Positions 24,401 through 33,706 are shown, numbered from the stretch's first letter. The stretch is DNA of 64,000 bases from Leguminivora glycinivorella (GCF_023078275.1 NC_062972.1:17501691-17565690), one strand, 5' to 3'. Made by a program: numbers and translations. The notes: generated by a model from the sequence alone, not told the origin.

Positions 24401-27400
24401 AACTAAACCCAAATGTCTCACAGTCTCATTCATCACTCATCAGTCATTATGGTTCAAACGGATACAGCCAGTAGGTATTTAATATATAAAGCAGTCATCG
24501 ACATAAGCTGTCAGTCGTATTTATTAATTAGTAATAAAAAATTATTTTCATATCCAAAACATCATCCAAATCAGCGCAGGCTTCGTCGAGCTATTAGTTA
24601 TGTGTTATAACCACAACATTTGTCACCAGCAACGGTCCCCCACAAACATATCGCGTGGAGGAGGGCCGCACCAGCGCTGACATCAAGGAACTAGGTGCGG
24701 GTCGCAGCTACGAGGCGTGGGTCACCGCGACCACTCGCGCCGGCGAGGGAGCACCCTCGCGTCGTGTTTCACACAGCCCGTCGTCTAGAGGTAAATAATC
24801 TAAATATGTCAGGATTGTTGCTCGGCACGAGATCTCCAAGCAATAGTGCTTCACAAATTTACCGCATGGACCAGCGCAGCGATCAGGAATCTGGGCGCAG
24901 GCCGCCGTTACCAGACGTGAGTCACCGAGGCCATGCTCCACGTCTCACATTGGCATCTTTCTCTAGCTAGAGAAAGATCATCTTAAATTACACAGTTACT
25001 GAAACAAAACTCTATTTACTACAGATAATGTTTTAAAATCTTCTTTGGTCTTGTTCAGTTGTGGCGGGCGTGGCGTCTCTTGGCGGCACCGTGTCCGTGG
25101 GCGTGGGCAGCTCGCTGCTGCTGGTGTGCCAGTGTGTGGGCGTGCCGCCGCCGCGCACCGTGTGGTACCACAAACACAACATCATCACGCACCACCCGCG
25201 CTTCACCAGGAACCATGATGATAGTCTGCTCATCAATAGTAAGAAATTCTAAAAATAAATAAAAATAATTGAACCTATACACGCAGTCCCACTGTTGAGC
25301 ACAGGCCTCCTCTCATGCGTGAGAGGGCTTGGACTATGCCATACTAGCCCATGCTGATTTGGGACTTCACGTACATCTTTGAATTCCTTCCCAGATGTAA
25401 GATATGCAGTAATTCTACTACATTGAAAATATTGTGTCGGCACTCTGTTAGCGCGTGTCTACTTCATTATTTAAACTGTGTTTCGTTACTTCAGACATCG
25501 ACCCATCTCTCGGCGGCAACTACACCTGCCTAGCCAAGAACTTGTACGGCTCGGACTCCGTAGAGTACTCGGTGGTGGTGCTGCCGTTACCTGAAGCCCC
25601 GGTACTACGCGCTACGCCACACAAGCACTCCATACTCGTGGAGTGGGAGCAGCCCTACTACTCGCACAACAAGAGCAGTCAGAAGATTAGTAAGAATTTT
25701 AATTTTAATTCGAGTGATTGAAAATGTAGCCAGTAAGACTCGTGTGTGCTTTCTCGTCGAATGCTTGTAAGCCTTTCGTTCTTTTCCAGGTTATAGTCTA
25801 ACCTGGAAAGTCGCCAACGGACCATGGCAGGAGGCGTGGCCGGCGGCCCGGCCCAATCTTTCGGTACAGAAGCATACGTTGACGGGTCTCAAGTGTGGAA
25901 CTAAGTACTCCGTGAGGATCACAGCCACAAATAAAGTGGGGACATCCCAACCGGCGTATCTGGACGTCAGCACTCTTGGGGGAGGTGAGTGCATTTTGAG
26001 TTTGCCATTTTTTGGACTTGCTAACAAAACCCAAGTCTCACTGTAGCGCTACTATGAAAGAGAGAAACTGCCGCGCTACGTGCGATGATGTAAACAGTAT
26101 GTCAAATGTGGATGCAGCAACTGTAATTTCAGGGTTGATTGCACATAATCTCCTGATACCGTGAAAGCGTTCACAAAATTTTGACTTGGTCGACGAATAT
26201 GACAAAACGGTTCGTGCAACTGTACCTTGTCTGTTCCATGTTCCAACTATTAAGATCAGCTTCTGCGTGCACAACTTTGTCACCCTATAGGTCAAGCATT
26301 TTTCGTTCATTAGTGCCAATACCGCCGGCGAGCAGCGAGTGGCTATGGAGCAACAGCACGCACCTATACGTGCAGCGCGCGGGCTGGGACGACGGCGCGT
26401 GCCCGCTGCGCGCGTTCGACGTGCAGCACCGCCCGCTCGGCGCGCGCGCCTGGAGGACCGCGCAGGGACAGGTACATTATAACCTCAGAGCTGGAGTTAT
26501 GGTCGTCCACAGTGCCGATCCCTAAACCCCTTAAATATGGCAACAGTTTTGTTTAAAATATTTTTAGTTCCATTTTATTTAATTTCTATTATTTTATGTT
26601 GTAGTATACCGTCTTAAAGTTAGAGGACTTTGAGGACCGACTATTTGCGTAAAATAAGCACTAAAATGGCGTGAACAACTGCAGACACTCGTCAGAAAAG
26701 CGATGTGTCGTCTCTCATAAGGATAGGTATAAATAAAATAAATAAATAAATATTATAGGACATTCTTACACAGATTGACTGAGTCCCACGGTAAGCTCAA
26801 GAAGGCTTGTGTTGTGGGTACTCAGACAACGATATATATAATATACAAATACCTATATATATAGAAAACACCCATGACTCAGGAACAATTAATATCTATG
26901 TTCATCACACAAATAAATAAATAAATATTTAAATAAATATTTTAGGACATTCTTACACAGATTGACTGAGGCCCACGGTAAGCTCAAAAGGCTTGTGTTG
27001 TGGGTACTAAAGCTGATACGTGACAACGACTTGTGTTTTGTATTCAATAAATATTTGTCGAGTCTGTTTTTAATCATCACACAAATAAATGCCCTTACCG
27101 GGATTCGGACCCGGGACGGCGCCAGACCGGCCGTCAAATAGTTATTTGATATACAAGGGGGCAAAGTTGTATTTTAACGCCGAGTGTGGAATTGAAAAAC
27201 AAGCAAGTGAAAGGATTCTATAGTTGAACCACGAGCGAAGCGAGTGGTTCGAGAATAGAATCCTGAACTTGCGAGTTTTTTAACACACGAGAAGTAAAAT
27301 ACATTTGCACCCGAGTGTAACACAAAACTTTTCCCCTCACTATAGCGAGGAAACTACAACGCAAAAAATGCGTTTATCACTGCTTCCAGTAGTTCCACAG

Positions 27401-30400
27401 GTGGTAAATCATCTTTATTACTAGATTCACCTACTTTTATCAATTTTAAAGCAGTTAATTTGACTTTATTCAAGGTCAAATTACTTTACCCACTAGTGGA
27501 TAAAATGCGTTTTTACCCGCTGGTATTAAAGGACAAAACACGTGTTTCCGAGCTAGTGAGGGGAAAAAGATATTACACTCTTGTCTGTGTATTATAAATA
27601 CTTGCGCATGTGCACTTGATTGTATTGAGTGGGGTTTTCATAGATGTTTTTATTTTTGTATGAAATTAAGATACATATTTTTTAATTAATTTACCCAATA
27701 ACTATTGGATAGAAACAAAAACGTTTCCTACTAAATTATCAAGTAGGTAGTTAGTGTAGGTACTTGCGCACTCTCCGTTTATTCCTTTTCGCCTTAGGTG
27801 ATTGACACGTTTGTAGGTATAACGTAAGTAGATAAGTTTTGTAGGCATACTGTCATATTTTAGATACCTGCCTATACCTACAGATTGGCCTAACCATTCG
27901 CACAATTATAATTCAATTGACGTACCTTATTCTGCCGCTTCCTCAGTTTTCCTTCCTGTTAGATACACATACATACATACAATCACGCCTGTATCCCATA
28001 AAGGGGTAGGCAGAACACATGAAACTACAACAGCTTCAGTGCCACTCTTGGCAAATAAGGGGTTTTTCCTTCCTGTTATAGGAATTAAGTAGGTATCTAC
28101 CTACTTAATTCCTATTTGGTAGGATTTAGGGAAACTAAATGTTTCTGATATTGGTTTGCAAGTTTACATATATTATAGGTAATAAGGTACTGAAGGAATA
28201 AAAGGGATATATTATTTATTGTGATTTTTTGTAGGTACCTACTGTAGGTATAGGTATGTACACCTTACGGTATCAATAGATCACTGATTAAGGAGGTAGC
28301 CGTCAAAGGTAATTTAATACCACGTAATTATTTAATCAAGGTTTTAATTATCCCCACAGGGTTACGCGGACCTTTCATCGTGGAGCTCTTACGAGTCAGG
28401 GCGCAGCGGCTCAGTCGCCATTGGGGACCTGACGCCCGGTACTTGGTACCAGGTCCGCGTCACCGCCACCAACGAGGCTGGCAGCGTCACGACTACATAC
28501 GCCTATGCTACGAAGAATGAGGATGGCAGTAAGTGATGATATGTACCTAGTTGCATAGATTCTCGTAGAGTTTACACGGACCTTTCGTAGTGGAATGAGC
28601 CGGGGCGCAGCGCAGCGGATGGGTCACCAATGGGGACCTGACGCCCGATACCTGCGTTACCGTCACTAATGAGACTGGCAGCGTCACCAACACATGCTCC
28701 TATGCCACAAAGAATGAGGATGGTAGTAGGTAAGTGATGCCTTGAACCTACACACACAGCTGAACAGCTTCAGGTTTAGTTCTAAGGTTCTCAAACAAGT
28801 AATTCACTGCGAGTAGTGCCATCCCATAAATAAATGCCATATAAATTGAGATAAGGATAGGTAACTACTGGTTGTACTCTCTTAGACCACATGAAATAAA
28901 TAGGTACATGAAAAGGTAAATAAGGCTCATCTCAATATTTTTTCCCATTTTTTTTTCAGGCGAAGTCGGCCCACCATCGGAATTTTTTGACTTGAACATG
29001 ATCGTCATCATCTGCAGCTCGATATTATTGCTTATATGTCTGCTTAGCTGTGTTTACATACTCGTCAGGAGACAGCGGTAAGAATTAACAAATATAACTA
29101 AAAAATCAAAGCAAAATAACTGAATATCCTTTCAATGTTGGTACTTGCATCTTGAATTTTTAACCGCCTTCTCAAGGGATTAAATCTCAAAAGGTTTTTG
29201 GAACGCTTTTTTGTATCCCTTTAACAGGGTTCTCAATTCATTTGTTTTTTTTTTTTAATGTTTGTTCCTCGATATCTCCGTCATTACTGGACCGATTTTG
29301 AAATTATTTTTTTTTGATTGAATATATATGCATACAGATTGGTCCCATTTTTCTCAGAACCCAGTTCTGATGATGGGATCCTGGAGAAATCGAGGGAACT
29401 CCTCAAATCTGAAAGGCATACATATGGTGATTTTTGTGTTTTTAAAGGAACAGCATGCATTTACGTACGGAACAATGATTTTTGGTGCAGTGGAACTCCT
29501 GATGATGGTCAGAATGGAACTCCTCAAATCTGAACGGCACACTTATAGTGACTTTGGTATTTTTATAAGAACCGCATGCACTTACGTCCAGAACAGTGAC
29601 ATTTGGTGCAGTGGAACTGCTGATGATGGTCAGAACGGAACTCCTCAAATCTGAACGGCACACTTATAGTGACTTTGGTATTTTTATAAGAACAGCATGC
29701 ACTTACGTCCAGAACAGTGACATTTGGTGCAGTGGAACTGCTGATGAAGAGTGAGCCGCCCCTGGTTAGAGTTCCGTTCTGATAATCATTCTCATCTGTA
29801 AGTACTTCAGAATCATCCAAATTTCAAAATTGGTTCAGAAATGACGGAGATATCGAATAACAAACATTAAAACATATACAGACGAATTGATAACATAATC
29901 CAACATTTGAAAGTATTTATCACCAGAACCCCAAAGGAAGGCGGTTTTTTTTTCTTAAAAATTATTCTATTAATAATTGCATCTTGAATTTCAGAAGCGG
30001 CAACCTAACAGAGTACCGCGACTCGATAACAGTGGACAACAAGTCTGAGAGCGGTAACCTCACCGCAAATACGTCGCACACCAATCTCGCCAACATGGCC
30101 AACGTCGGCAACTTGACCAAGGAGAACGCCATCAACGCGCAGAACAGGATCTACAGCGCGCCCATACATATGAGGAACAACAGCAAGCATGGTAAGATTT
30201 ACAGAAGCGGCAACCTAACAGAGTACCGCAACTCTGCGACACTTGGCAAGTCTGAGAGCGGCAACCTGACCGCCAACACCTCGCACACTAACCTCGCCAA
30301 CATAGCCAACGTCGGCAACCTGTCCAAGGAGAACGCCATCAACGCGCAGAACAGGATCTACAGTGCGCCCATACATATGAGAAACAACAGCAAGCATGGT

Positions 30401-31855
30401 GAGATTTACAGAAGCAGCAACCTAATTAGGGCCGCTCTATGTCAGTGGATAAGTCCGAGAGCGGCATTTTGACCCAACGTACACCGTACAGTATTGTCAA
30501 CCTCGCACCATGGCCAACGCTGCCCAATCTAGTCTAATGATGGAGAAAGGAGTCGGCCATAAGAACTATATGATAAAAAAATAACGATAAACTTCTTTAA
30601 TGCCTTCAAAGAGTGAAAGTGATGGTTGCGTATTATTTCAGAGCTTTACGAGATCAGTCCGTACGCGCAGTTCGCGGTGGGGTTCCGCACGTTCGGGCAC
30701 GTCGACAACCAGGACTTGCCCGGCCGCCATAAGCACCGCTTTGACACAGGTCAGTCAGGTATAGTAAGTATGCTAATGCTACAGTCACCGGTGATAGCAT
30801 CTCACAAATTAAGTATACTTACTTTATTAACCCCCGACGCAAAAACGACGGAGTGTTATAAGTTTGACGTATCTGTCTGTCTGTCTGTGGCATCGTAGCT
30901 CCCGAACGGATGAACCGATTTAGATTTAGTTACGTTTGTTTGAAAGCTGAGTTAGTCGGGAGTGTTCTTAGCCATGTTTCATGACAATCGGTCCACTAAT
31001 GTCGCGGTCGGGGTTTTTTTTTCAAAATTTTAATTTTTTGTACGATGTCATTGCCGGTGATATAGGTGCATATATTCACCATCTGTTGAGAACATTTTAT
31101 ATTTTTTAGATATCTTTATATAGAAAGAAGTGTTTGTTTGAACACCCTGAAAGGGCAAAGCAACATATAAGTACAAGCCATACATGGATCTGTCCGCGTT
31201 TAAGTAACGAATCTGATCCCCGGCGGGGCGCCTTCAAATCCCTTCTCTAATTCAATTGATTGGTGGATAAGGCAGATTATAATACAAACTAGATACATGT
31301 AAAATGTGACTAAATCCAGCGCTGGTCAAGCCGGGAATCGAACTCGGGTCTTCATCTTACGCAGCTAACATCCTTACTACTAGACCACCCGGCCACTCCC
31401 GACCGCACCCACCGAGCCGATGAAATTAAACTTGATGCGTAAAAAAGCACCAGTCTCATAACATGTCTCTTTTTACTTTCAGAAACCAGTTTTCAAGTGT
31501 GTTCAGAGTCTGAAGACAGTGATAGTATATCAAAATCCACACTGAAGAGCGTGCCACGAAGTAAGTTTAATTTATAAAATTATATACCTAATACAGAAAA
31601 CGTAAAATACGAATCTGACCCCCGCTGACATTAAAAATTCTCCATTATTTTGACTCAATTTAAAATTTCATTTCTAAATACGTACGAGGCAAGCGAGTGC
31701 GCAAAGATTTCGCTACCAAAATAGGTAGATCGAGAGATAGGAAGACTGTTTCACACCTGTTTCAGAACAGCCACCAGTGTATCAAAGTACCTTAGCTTTT
31801 TAATTTACTTTTACTTTCTTTTTCAGAAGCATGTCGACAACCACACCATAGATAA
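15496..31855 (+). CDS. Dscam-like: Dscam-family cell adhesion receptor, 29 exons, 3' part of gene (Ig5 to stop)
   Basis: Transmembrane Ig/FN3 receptor for neurite recognition. Exons: 15496-15593, 15938-16023, 16325-16476, 16752-16842, 17000-17369, 18607-18742, 19041-19160, 19317-19493, 19891-20035, 20394-20542, 20953-21118, 21422-21561, 21817-21963, 22138-22228, 22329-22411, 22732-22860, 23352-23504, 24190-24319, 24630-24790, 25059-25238, 25495-25689, 25790-25984, 26314-26471, 28360-28528, 28960-29077, 29995-30191, 30642-30749, 31483-31560, 31827-31855; all phases agree, about 1,382 codons. Domain order is Ig5-9, FN1-4, Ig10, FN5-6, one helix (MIVIICSSILLLICLLSC), then the tail. Landmarks: VEDGGLYSC (Ig5), VRSGDLPIHFEWLKDGK (Ig7), ELYEISPYAQF in the tail. 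Ig7 is split over two constitutive exons with no exon array, so this is not the hypervariable Dscam1 but one of the smaller paralogues. Ig1-4 and the signal peptide must lie outside the window or be lost. Confidence 0.93.
16595..16733. mobile_element. Foldback MITE in a Dscam intron
   Basis: GGTGCATTAGGGTAATTCCG and CGGAATTACCCTAATGCGCC form the arms. It sits between the exons ending 16,476 and starting 16,752, about 18 bp before the next exon. Confidence 0.75.
17791..18453. mobile_element. Large (about 660 bp) foldback element in a Dscam intron
   Basis: Left arm: TACAGGGTGGTCCAAGCCTTGA...AGATTCCCCAAATCATGGGCT...AGTTTTTTACTACTTTC. Right arm: its imperfect reverse complement ending GGGTTTGGGCCCCCCTGTATA. 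The arms extend almost the full length, meeting near 18,120. The ORFs at 17,688-18,099 are translations of the arm, not genes. It separates the two exons that encode Ig7. Confidence 0.85.
20742..20909. mobile_element. TIR element in the intron before FN1
   Basis: TGGATCCACACAGAGCGAGGC and the complement of CCTTGCTCTGTATGGACCA form inverted ends, about 168 bp. The right end is about 40 bp before the exon at 20,953. A related word, GGTCCAGACAGAGCGAGGCACG, occurs at 47,076. Confidence 0.65.
21207..21302 (+). pseudogene. Decayed duplicate of the first FN1 exon
   Basis: Similar to the 3' two thirds of the exon 20,953-21,118: TCGTGTGTAGTGGCACGACG against TCGTGTCGTGGCGCGACG, and AGCACGCGGTCACGATCAACGT against AGCACGCGGTCACCATTAACGT. 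The match continues over the donor into the intron (GGCAAGGCAAC against GGTAAGGCAAC). The donor GT is now GC and the acceptor half is missing, so it is most likely dead. The segment is still open in one frame. Confidence 0.8.
22901..23003 (+). pseudogene. Decayed duplicate of the first FN3 exon
   Basis: Copies the exon 22,732-22,860 with high identity: AGCAAGCACCTCTGGCAGTG and GGAGTGCACGGCGGTGTCAC, then CGACGTCGTGGCGTGTGGGTTC and GCAACCCCTGCA. It ends in a diverged GCCGGCTCGCTTGTC. It starts only 41 bp after the parent exon's donor and has no clear polypyrimidine tract and acceptor of its own. No conserved donor at the homologous point. Confidence 0.85.
23086..23225. mobile_element. Foldback MITE, family A copy 1
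   Basis: CCAGTGGCCCATTTCTCAAAG and CAAGAAATGGGCCCCTGG are inverted. Inside, GTTGCAAATTACAAGCGGG mirrors CACTTGTAAATTGTAACTTG. A second copy lies at 41.06-41.28 kb. Confidence 0.75.
23781..23935. mobile_element. Foldback MITE in a Dscam intron
   Basis: ACATATCGTCACTACTTTTAA and TTAAAAGTAGTGACGATATGT are perfect inverted ends around an AT-rich, partly self-complementary middle. Confidence 0.8.
24851..24943 (+). pseudogene. Decayed duplicate of the second FN4 exon
   Basis: Aligns with small gaps to the exon 24,630-24,790: CACAAATTTACCGCATGGA against CACAAACATATCGCGTGGA, then CCAGCGCAGCGATCAGGAA against CCAGCGCTGACATCAAGGAA, then ACCAGACGTGAGTCACCGAG against ACGAGGCGTGGGTCACCGCG. Indels break the frame. 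The most diverged of the duplicates. Confidence 0.65.
25283..25400 (+). repeat. SINE-like lepidopteran repeat
   Basis: CAGTCCCACTGTTGAGCACAG, then GCCTCCTCTCATGCGTGAGAGG and a GATTTGGGACTTCAC segment. A short piece of the same family (CTCACTGTTGGGCAAAGGCC) is at 36,018-36,050, in a serine protease intron. Family assignment is from general recollection of this abundant motif. Confidence 0.65.
26735..27136 (-). mobile_element. Two overlapping copies of a lepidopteran SINE-like repeat
   Basis: The segment AGGACATTCTTACACAGATTG through CTTGTGTTGTGGGTACT occurs twice (26,758 and 26,944), each preceded by an AAATAAATAAAT tract. The right end reads CCCTTACCGGGATTCGGACC, which on the minus strand is a tRNA-like B-box, followed by GGCGCCAGACCGGCCGTCAA. 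It lies in the 1.9 kb intron between the two exons of FN6. Confidence 0.75.
27158..27575. repeat. Partly self-complementary intronic repeat
   Basis: GGGGGCAAAGTTGTATTTTA...AAGGATTCTATAGTTGAACC is followed by GGTTCGAGAATAGAATCCTG and AAAATACATTTGCACCC, an imperfect inverted pair centred near 27,245. A second loose inversion (CCCCTCACTATAGCGAGG against GAGCTAGTGAGGGG) closes the region. Confidence 0.5.
27962..28114. repeat. Dispersed repeat fragment plus a short palindrome
   Basis: ACATACAATCACGCCTGTAT and CCCATAAAGGGGTAGGCAGA are the reverse complement of a fragment inserted at about 43,753-43,815 in the big foldback. Positions 28,079-28,114 are a near-perfect 36-bp palindrome, TAGGAATTAAGTAGGTAT with its complement. 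Confidence 0.65.
28567..28739 (+). pseudogene. Decayed duplicate of the second FN6 exon
   Basis: Tandem copy of the exon 28,360-28,528. GGACCTTTCGTAGTGGA, CAATGGGGACCTGACGCCCG and AAAGAATGAGGATGGTAGTA all match the parent, and the match runs through the donor (GGTAAGTGATG). Deletions break the frame and the parent's TCATCG has become TCGTAG, giving a premature stop. The donor is preserved but the acceptor side is poor (GTAGAG), so it is probably not used. Confidence 0.85.
29265..29880 (-). repeat. Copy 3 of the 121-bp tandem repeat family, reverse orientation
   Basis: CCTCAAATCTGAACGGCACA recurs at 121-bp spacing (29,400; 29,521; 29,642). The array is flanked at the left by CTCCGTCATTACTGGACCG and CCAGTTCTGATGATGGGATC, the same borders as the 3.7-4.2 kb copy in reverse. 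It fills much of the intron before the duplicated cytoplasmic exon. ORFs here only reflect the 121-bp unit (one extra base over a multiple of three). Confidence 0.85.
29995..30191 (+). CDS. Dscam-like: Dscam cytoplasmic exon, copy A
   Basis: Acceptor TTGAATTTCAG, 197 nt, donor G/GTAAGA. It joins the transmembrane exon as Arg-Ser-Gly-Asn-Leu-Thr-Glu and encodes a low-complexity polar tail with repeated SGNLT/VGNLT words, three HTNLANMANVGN-like segments and SAPIHMRNNSKH. Phase in and out is identical to copy B, so either copy can be joined to the exons before and after. Copy A differs from copy B mainly at YRDSITVDNK against YRNSATLGK. Confidence 0.85.
30205..30398 (+). CDS. Dscam-like: Dscam cytoplasmic exon, copy B (tandem duplicate)
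   Basis: 194 nt, about 90 percent identical to copy A, with an intact acceptor (GATTTACAG) and donor (G/GTGAGA). The 13 bp between the copies, GTAAGATTTACAG, is the donor of A plus the acceptor of B and is far too short to be spliced as an intron. The frame is also open straight through A, the spacer and B (the joint reads KHGKIYRSGN). The possible products are therefore A only, B only, or A plus B as one exon, all in frame with the exon at 30,642. Confidence 0.8.
30412..30560 (+). pseudogene. Decayed third copy of the Dscam cytoplasmic exon
   Basis: It begins AAGCAGCAACCTAATTAGGG after a second 13-bp spacer (GTGAGATTTACAG). It keeps GATAAGTCCGAGAGCGGCAT and CACCATGGCCAACGCTGCCC, with indels in between. 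The frame runs into a stop at about 30,470. The copy has no recognisable donor end. Confidence 0.8.
30827..31022. mobile_element. Dispersed element with CAGA/GTCT tract, copy in a Dscam intron
   Basis: TTAACCCCCGACGCAAAAACG...GTCTGTCTGTCTGT...GAACGGATGAACCGATTTAG...CATGTTTCATGACAATCGG...GCGGTCGGGGTTTT. The ends AACCCCCGAC and GTCGGGGTT are inverted. The same element is at 47,766-48,024 in the opposite orientation, and its right end alone is at 2,651-2,780. Confidence 0.8.
31185..31405 (-). mobile_element. tRNA-derived SINE-like sequence
   Basis: Read on the minus strand, it has GGGTGGTCTAGTAGTAAGGA (A-box like) and GAGTTCGATTCCCGGCTTG (B-box like), spaced as in a tRNA but without a foldable full cloverleaf. 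This is typical of the tRNA head of a SINE. It lies about 80 bp before the Dscam exon at 31,483. Confidence 0.65.
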
Positions 31856-33430
31856 CTAGACAAGGAAGAATTATCTTTTTAAAATGGTAAAGAGAATGAG
31901 ATTCCATGGACCATTATCAAGGTGCCAACTTTCTGTAGCAATGATACGTTGAAATTGTTAAAAACTTTAGAATTTCAAAGAAAACGAATTGTCATCGAAA
32001 TCACACTGCCCTGAATGCCAAAATGAATGTAACTTAATAAGTATGTGAAATGTCTTCGTTTATTTATTTTAATGTAATTTATCTAATAGATTAGATTTAG
32101 ATTTACTTTAGTTTAATTTTAGTTTTATTTAGTTTAATTTAATTTAATTTTTATTTTATTTTATTTTAAGTTTAATTTTAGATTTAATAGTTAGTTTTAT
32201 AGATAATTTTATGTCCCTAATGTTTTATTATGTTATATATCAAGTAGTTATCATCCTATTCTTTAGGGTGCTAGAGAAAAGGATACCTATAGTTTTCTTA
32301 GTTCTTATTTACTGACAGACTTCATTCAACTTCATGCATGTAAAATCTGACAATTCTGAACAAATTAACAAAAATCTGAAACAAAATATAATTTTGGATT
32401 GGTATCTAATTAACTAAAGGAAGGTTATGTGAAGACAGAACTTAAATGGGTACACGTTTAAAAATGTGTTACCACAAGCGCTTTCGTTTAATAATAGAAT
32501 AGTTTCCTTGAGTATAATGAGTAGGTATCTCCCGACATATCCACTACTGGTTGCGTAATGGCCTTCCCATTACGTCAGTAGGATTCATTTTAATGAACCA
32601 CCAAGTTAATTCATTGTAGGTACAAGAATGATTTAATTACAGCTACTTGTGTAGAAGTACCTACCTATACACTCAGTGAAATCTTTGGTTTATTCTACAA
32701 TATGTTTATGCAATAGCCCTTGATCCACTTTAGTTTTGAAATTTGATATATACCTACCTACTTAGGTAGGTATAACATAACATTTATTTGTTTGCCATAC
32801 TTAGTAGAGTGTAAATCTAACAAAATCTTTCGGAACATAATACACCTATGATTACTATGTATATGAAGAGGAGGTTACCCAAGCCAAGACCGGAGCCAAT
32901 GGAGGAATATGATTTGAGCCCTACGAACCCAGCTAAGGGTAACAATATAAAGATAGTTGAGGGTAAGAGAGGGTAAGAAGAAGACTATGTTTGTCTGTGG
33001 TTTTTAAACAGCAGTCCTTAAACAAAAGGTAAATTCAAAACATTGTGATAGATTGGCTCTTATGAAGTGCAAGGACCTTATAAGGAACCCTAAGTTTTAT
33101 TTTAGAAGTACTCGAAAACATTTAAAAGTAGACGATGTATCATTCATTGTGCCTAAGTTGTTACGTTGTCATATAATATTGTTGATGTTTAAAACGTTAC
33201 TTAACCCAGAAGATCTAGTCCAAACTTTGTAAATAGTGTATAGTAATATAGTCTGTAATAGTTGTTTTAAGTTATTAAGGTATATGTATTCATAGAAAAA
33301 AATGTAAGCTGGTAGCATAATGCTAAAAATATCTACAAGAAGACTGATTATTCGGCATAATGATGGTTGTTTGGTTCATATACAATTTTGATCTAGTCAT
33401 AATTATAATAAATGTTAGATACTTAACTGC
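31856..33430 (+). other. Probable Dscam 3' untranslated region
   Basis: AT-rich DNA after the stop codon at 31,853-31,855, with a TTTAATTTTA low-complexity tract at 32,095-32,215. An AATAAA at 33,407-33,412 is a candidate polyadenylation signal, which would give a 3'UTR of about 1.5 kb. A 37-codon Met frame at 32,863-32,976, rich in Lys, Arg and Pro, is open but without other support. Confidence 0.5.
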
Positions 33431-33607
33431 AACACGTGATTATTCTACCGATCCCTCTTACTTCCTATTATGTATTTAGTTGGCACGGTAAAGTTAACCC
33501 TTTTCCAGGCCGCACCAATTATAAGAATTAATTTTCTCAATTAGTCCAGCTAAGAAAAGATTTTTTTCTCGAAAGACCGGAATCTTAGATCAGAAGACTA
33601 AAGTTTT

Positions 33608-33706
33608 TTTTTTATACTACGTCGGTGGCAAACAAGTATACCGTCCGCCTGATGTAAAGCGGTCACCGTAACCTATGGACGCCTGCAACTCAAACAGTTT
33701 AAATTC
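33608..33706 (+). repeat. Lepidopteran dispersed repeat fragment
   Basis: ACTACGTCGGTGGCAAACAA, then a GCCTGATGTAAAGCGGTCACC segment and TATGGACGCCTGCAACTC. I know this motif as an abundant lepidopteran repeat. No coding content. Confidence 0.6.

Noticed and set aside
29318..29820. Several repeated 62-108 codon frames on both strands
   Set aside because: All are translations of the 121-bp repeat unit; the unit is not a multiple of three, so no repeat protein results.
31330..31400. Possible tRNA gene on the minus strand
   Set aside because: A-box and B-box words are present, but acceptor and D stems do not pair well and it is embedded in SINE-like sequence.
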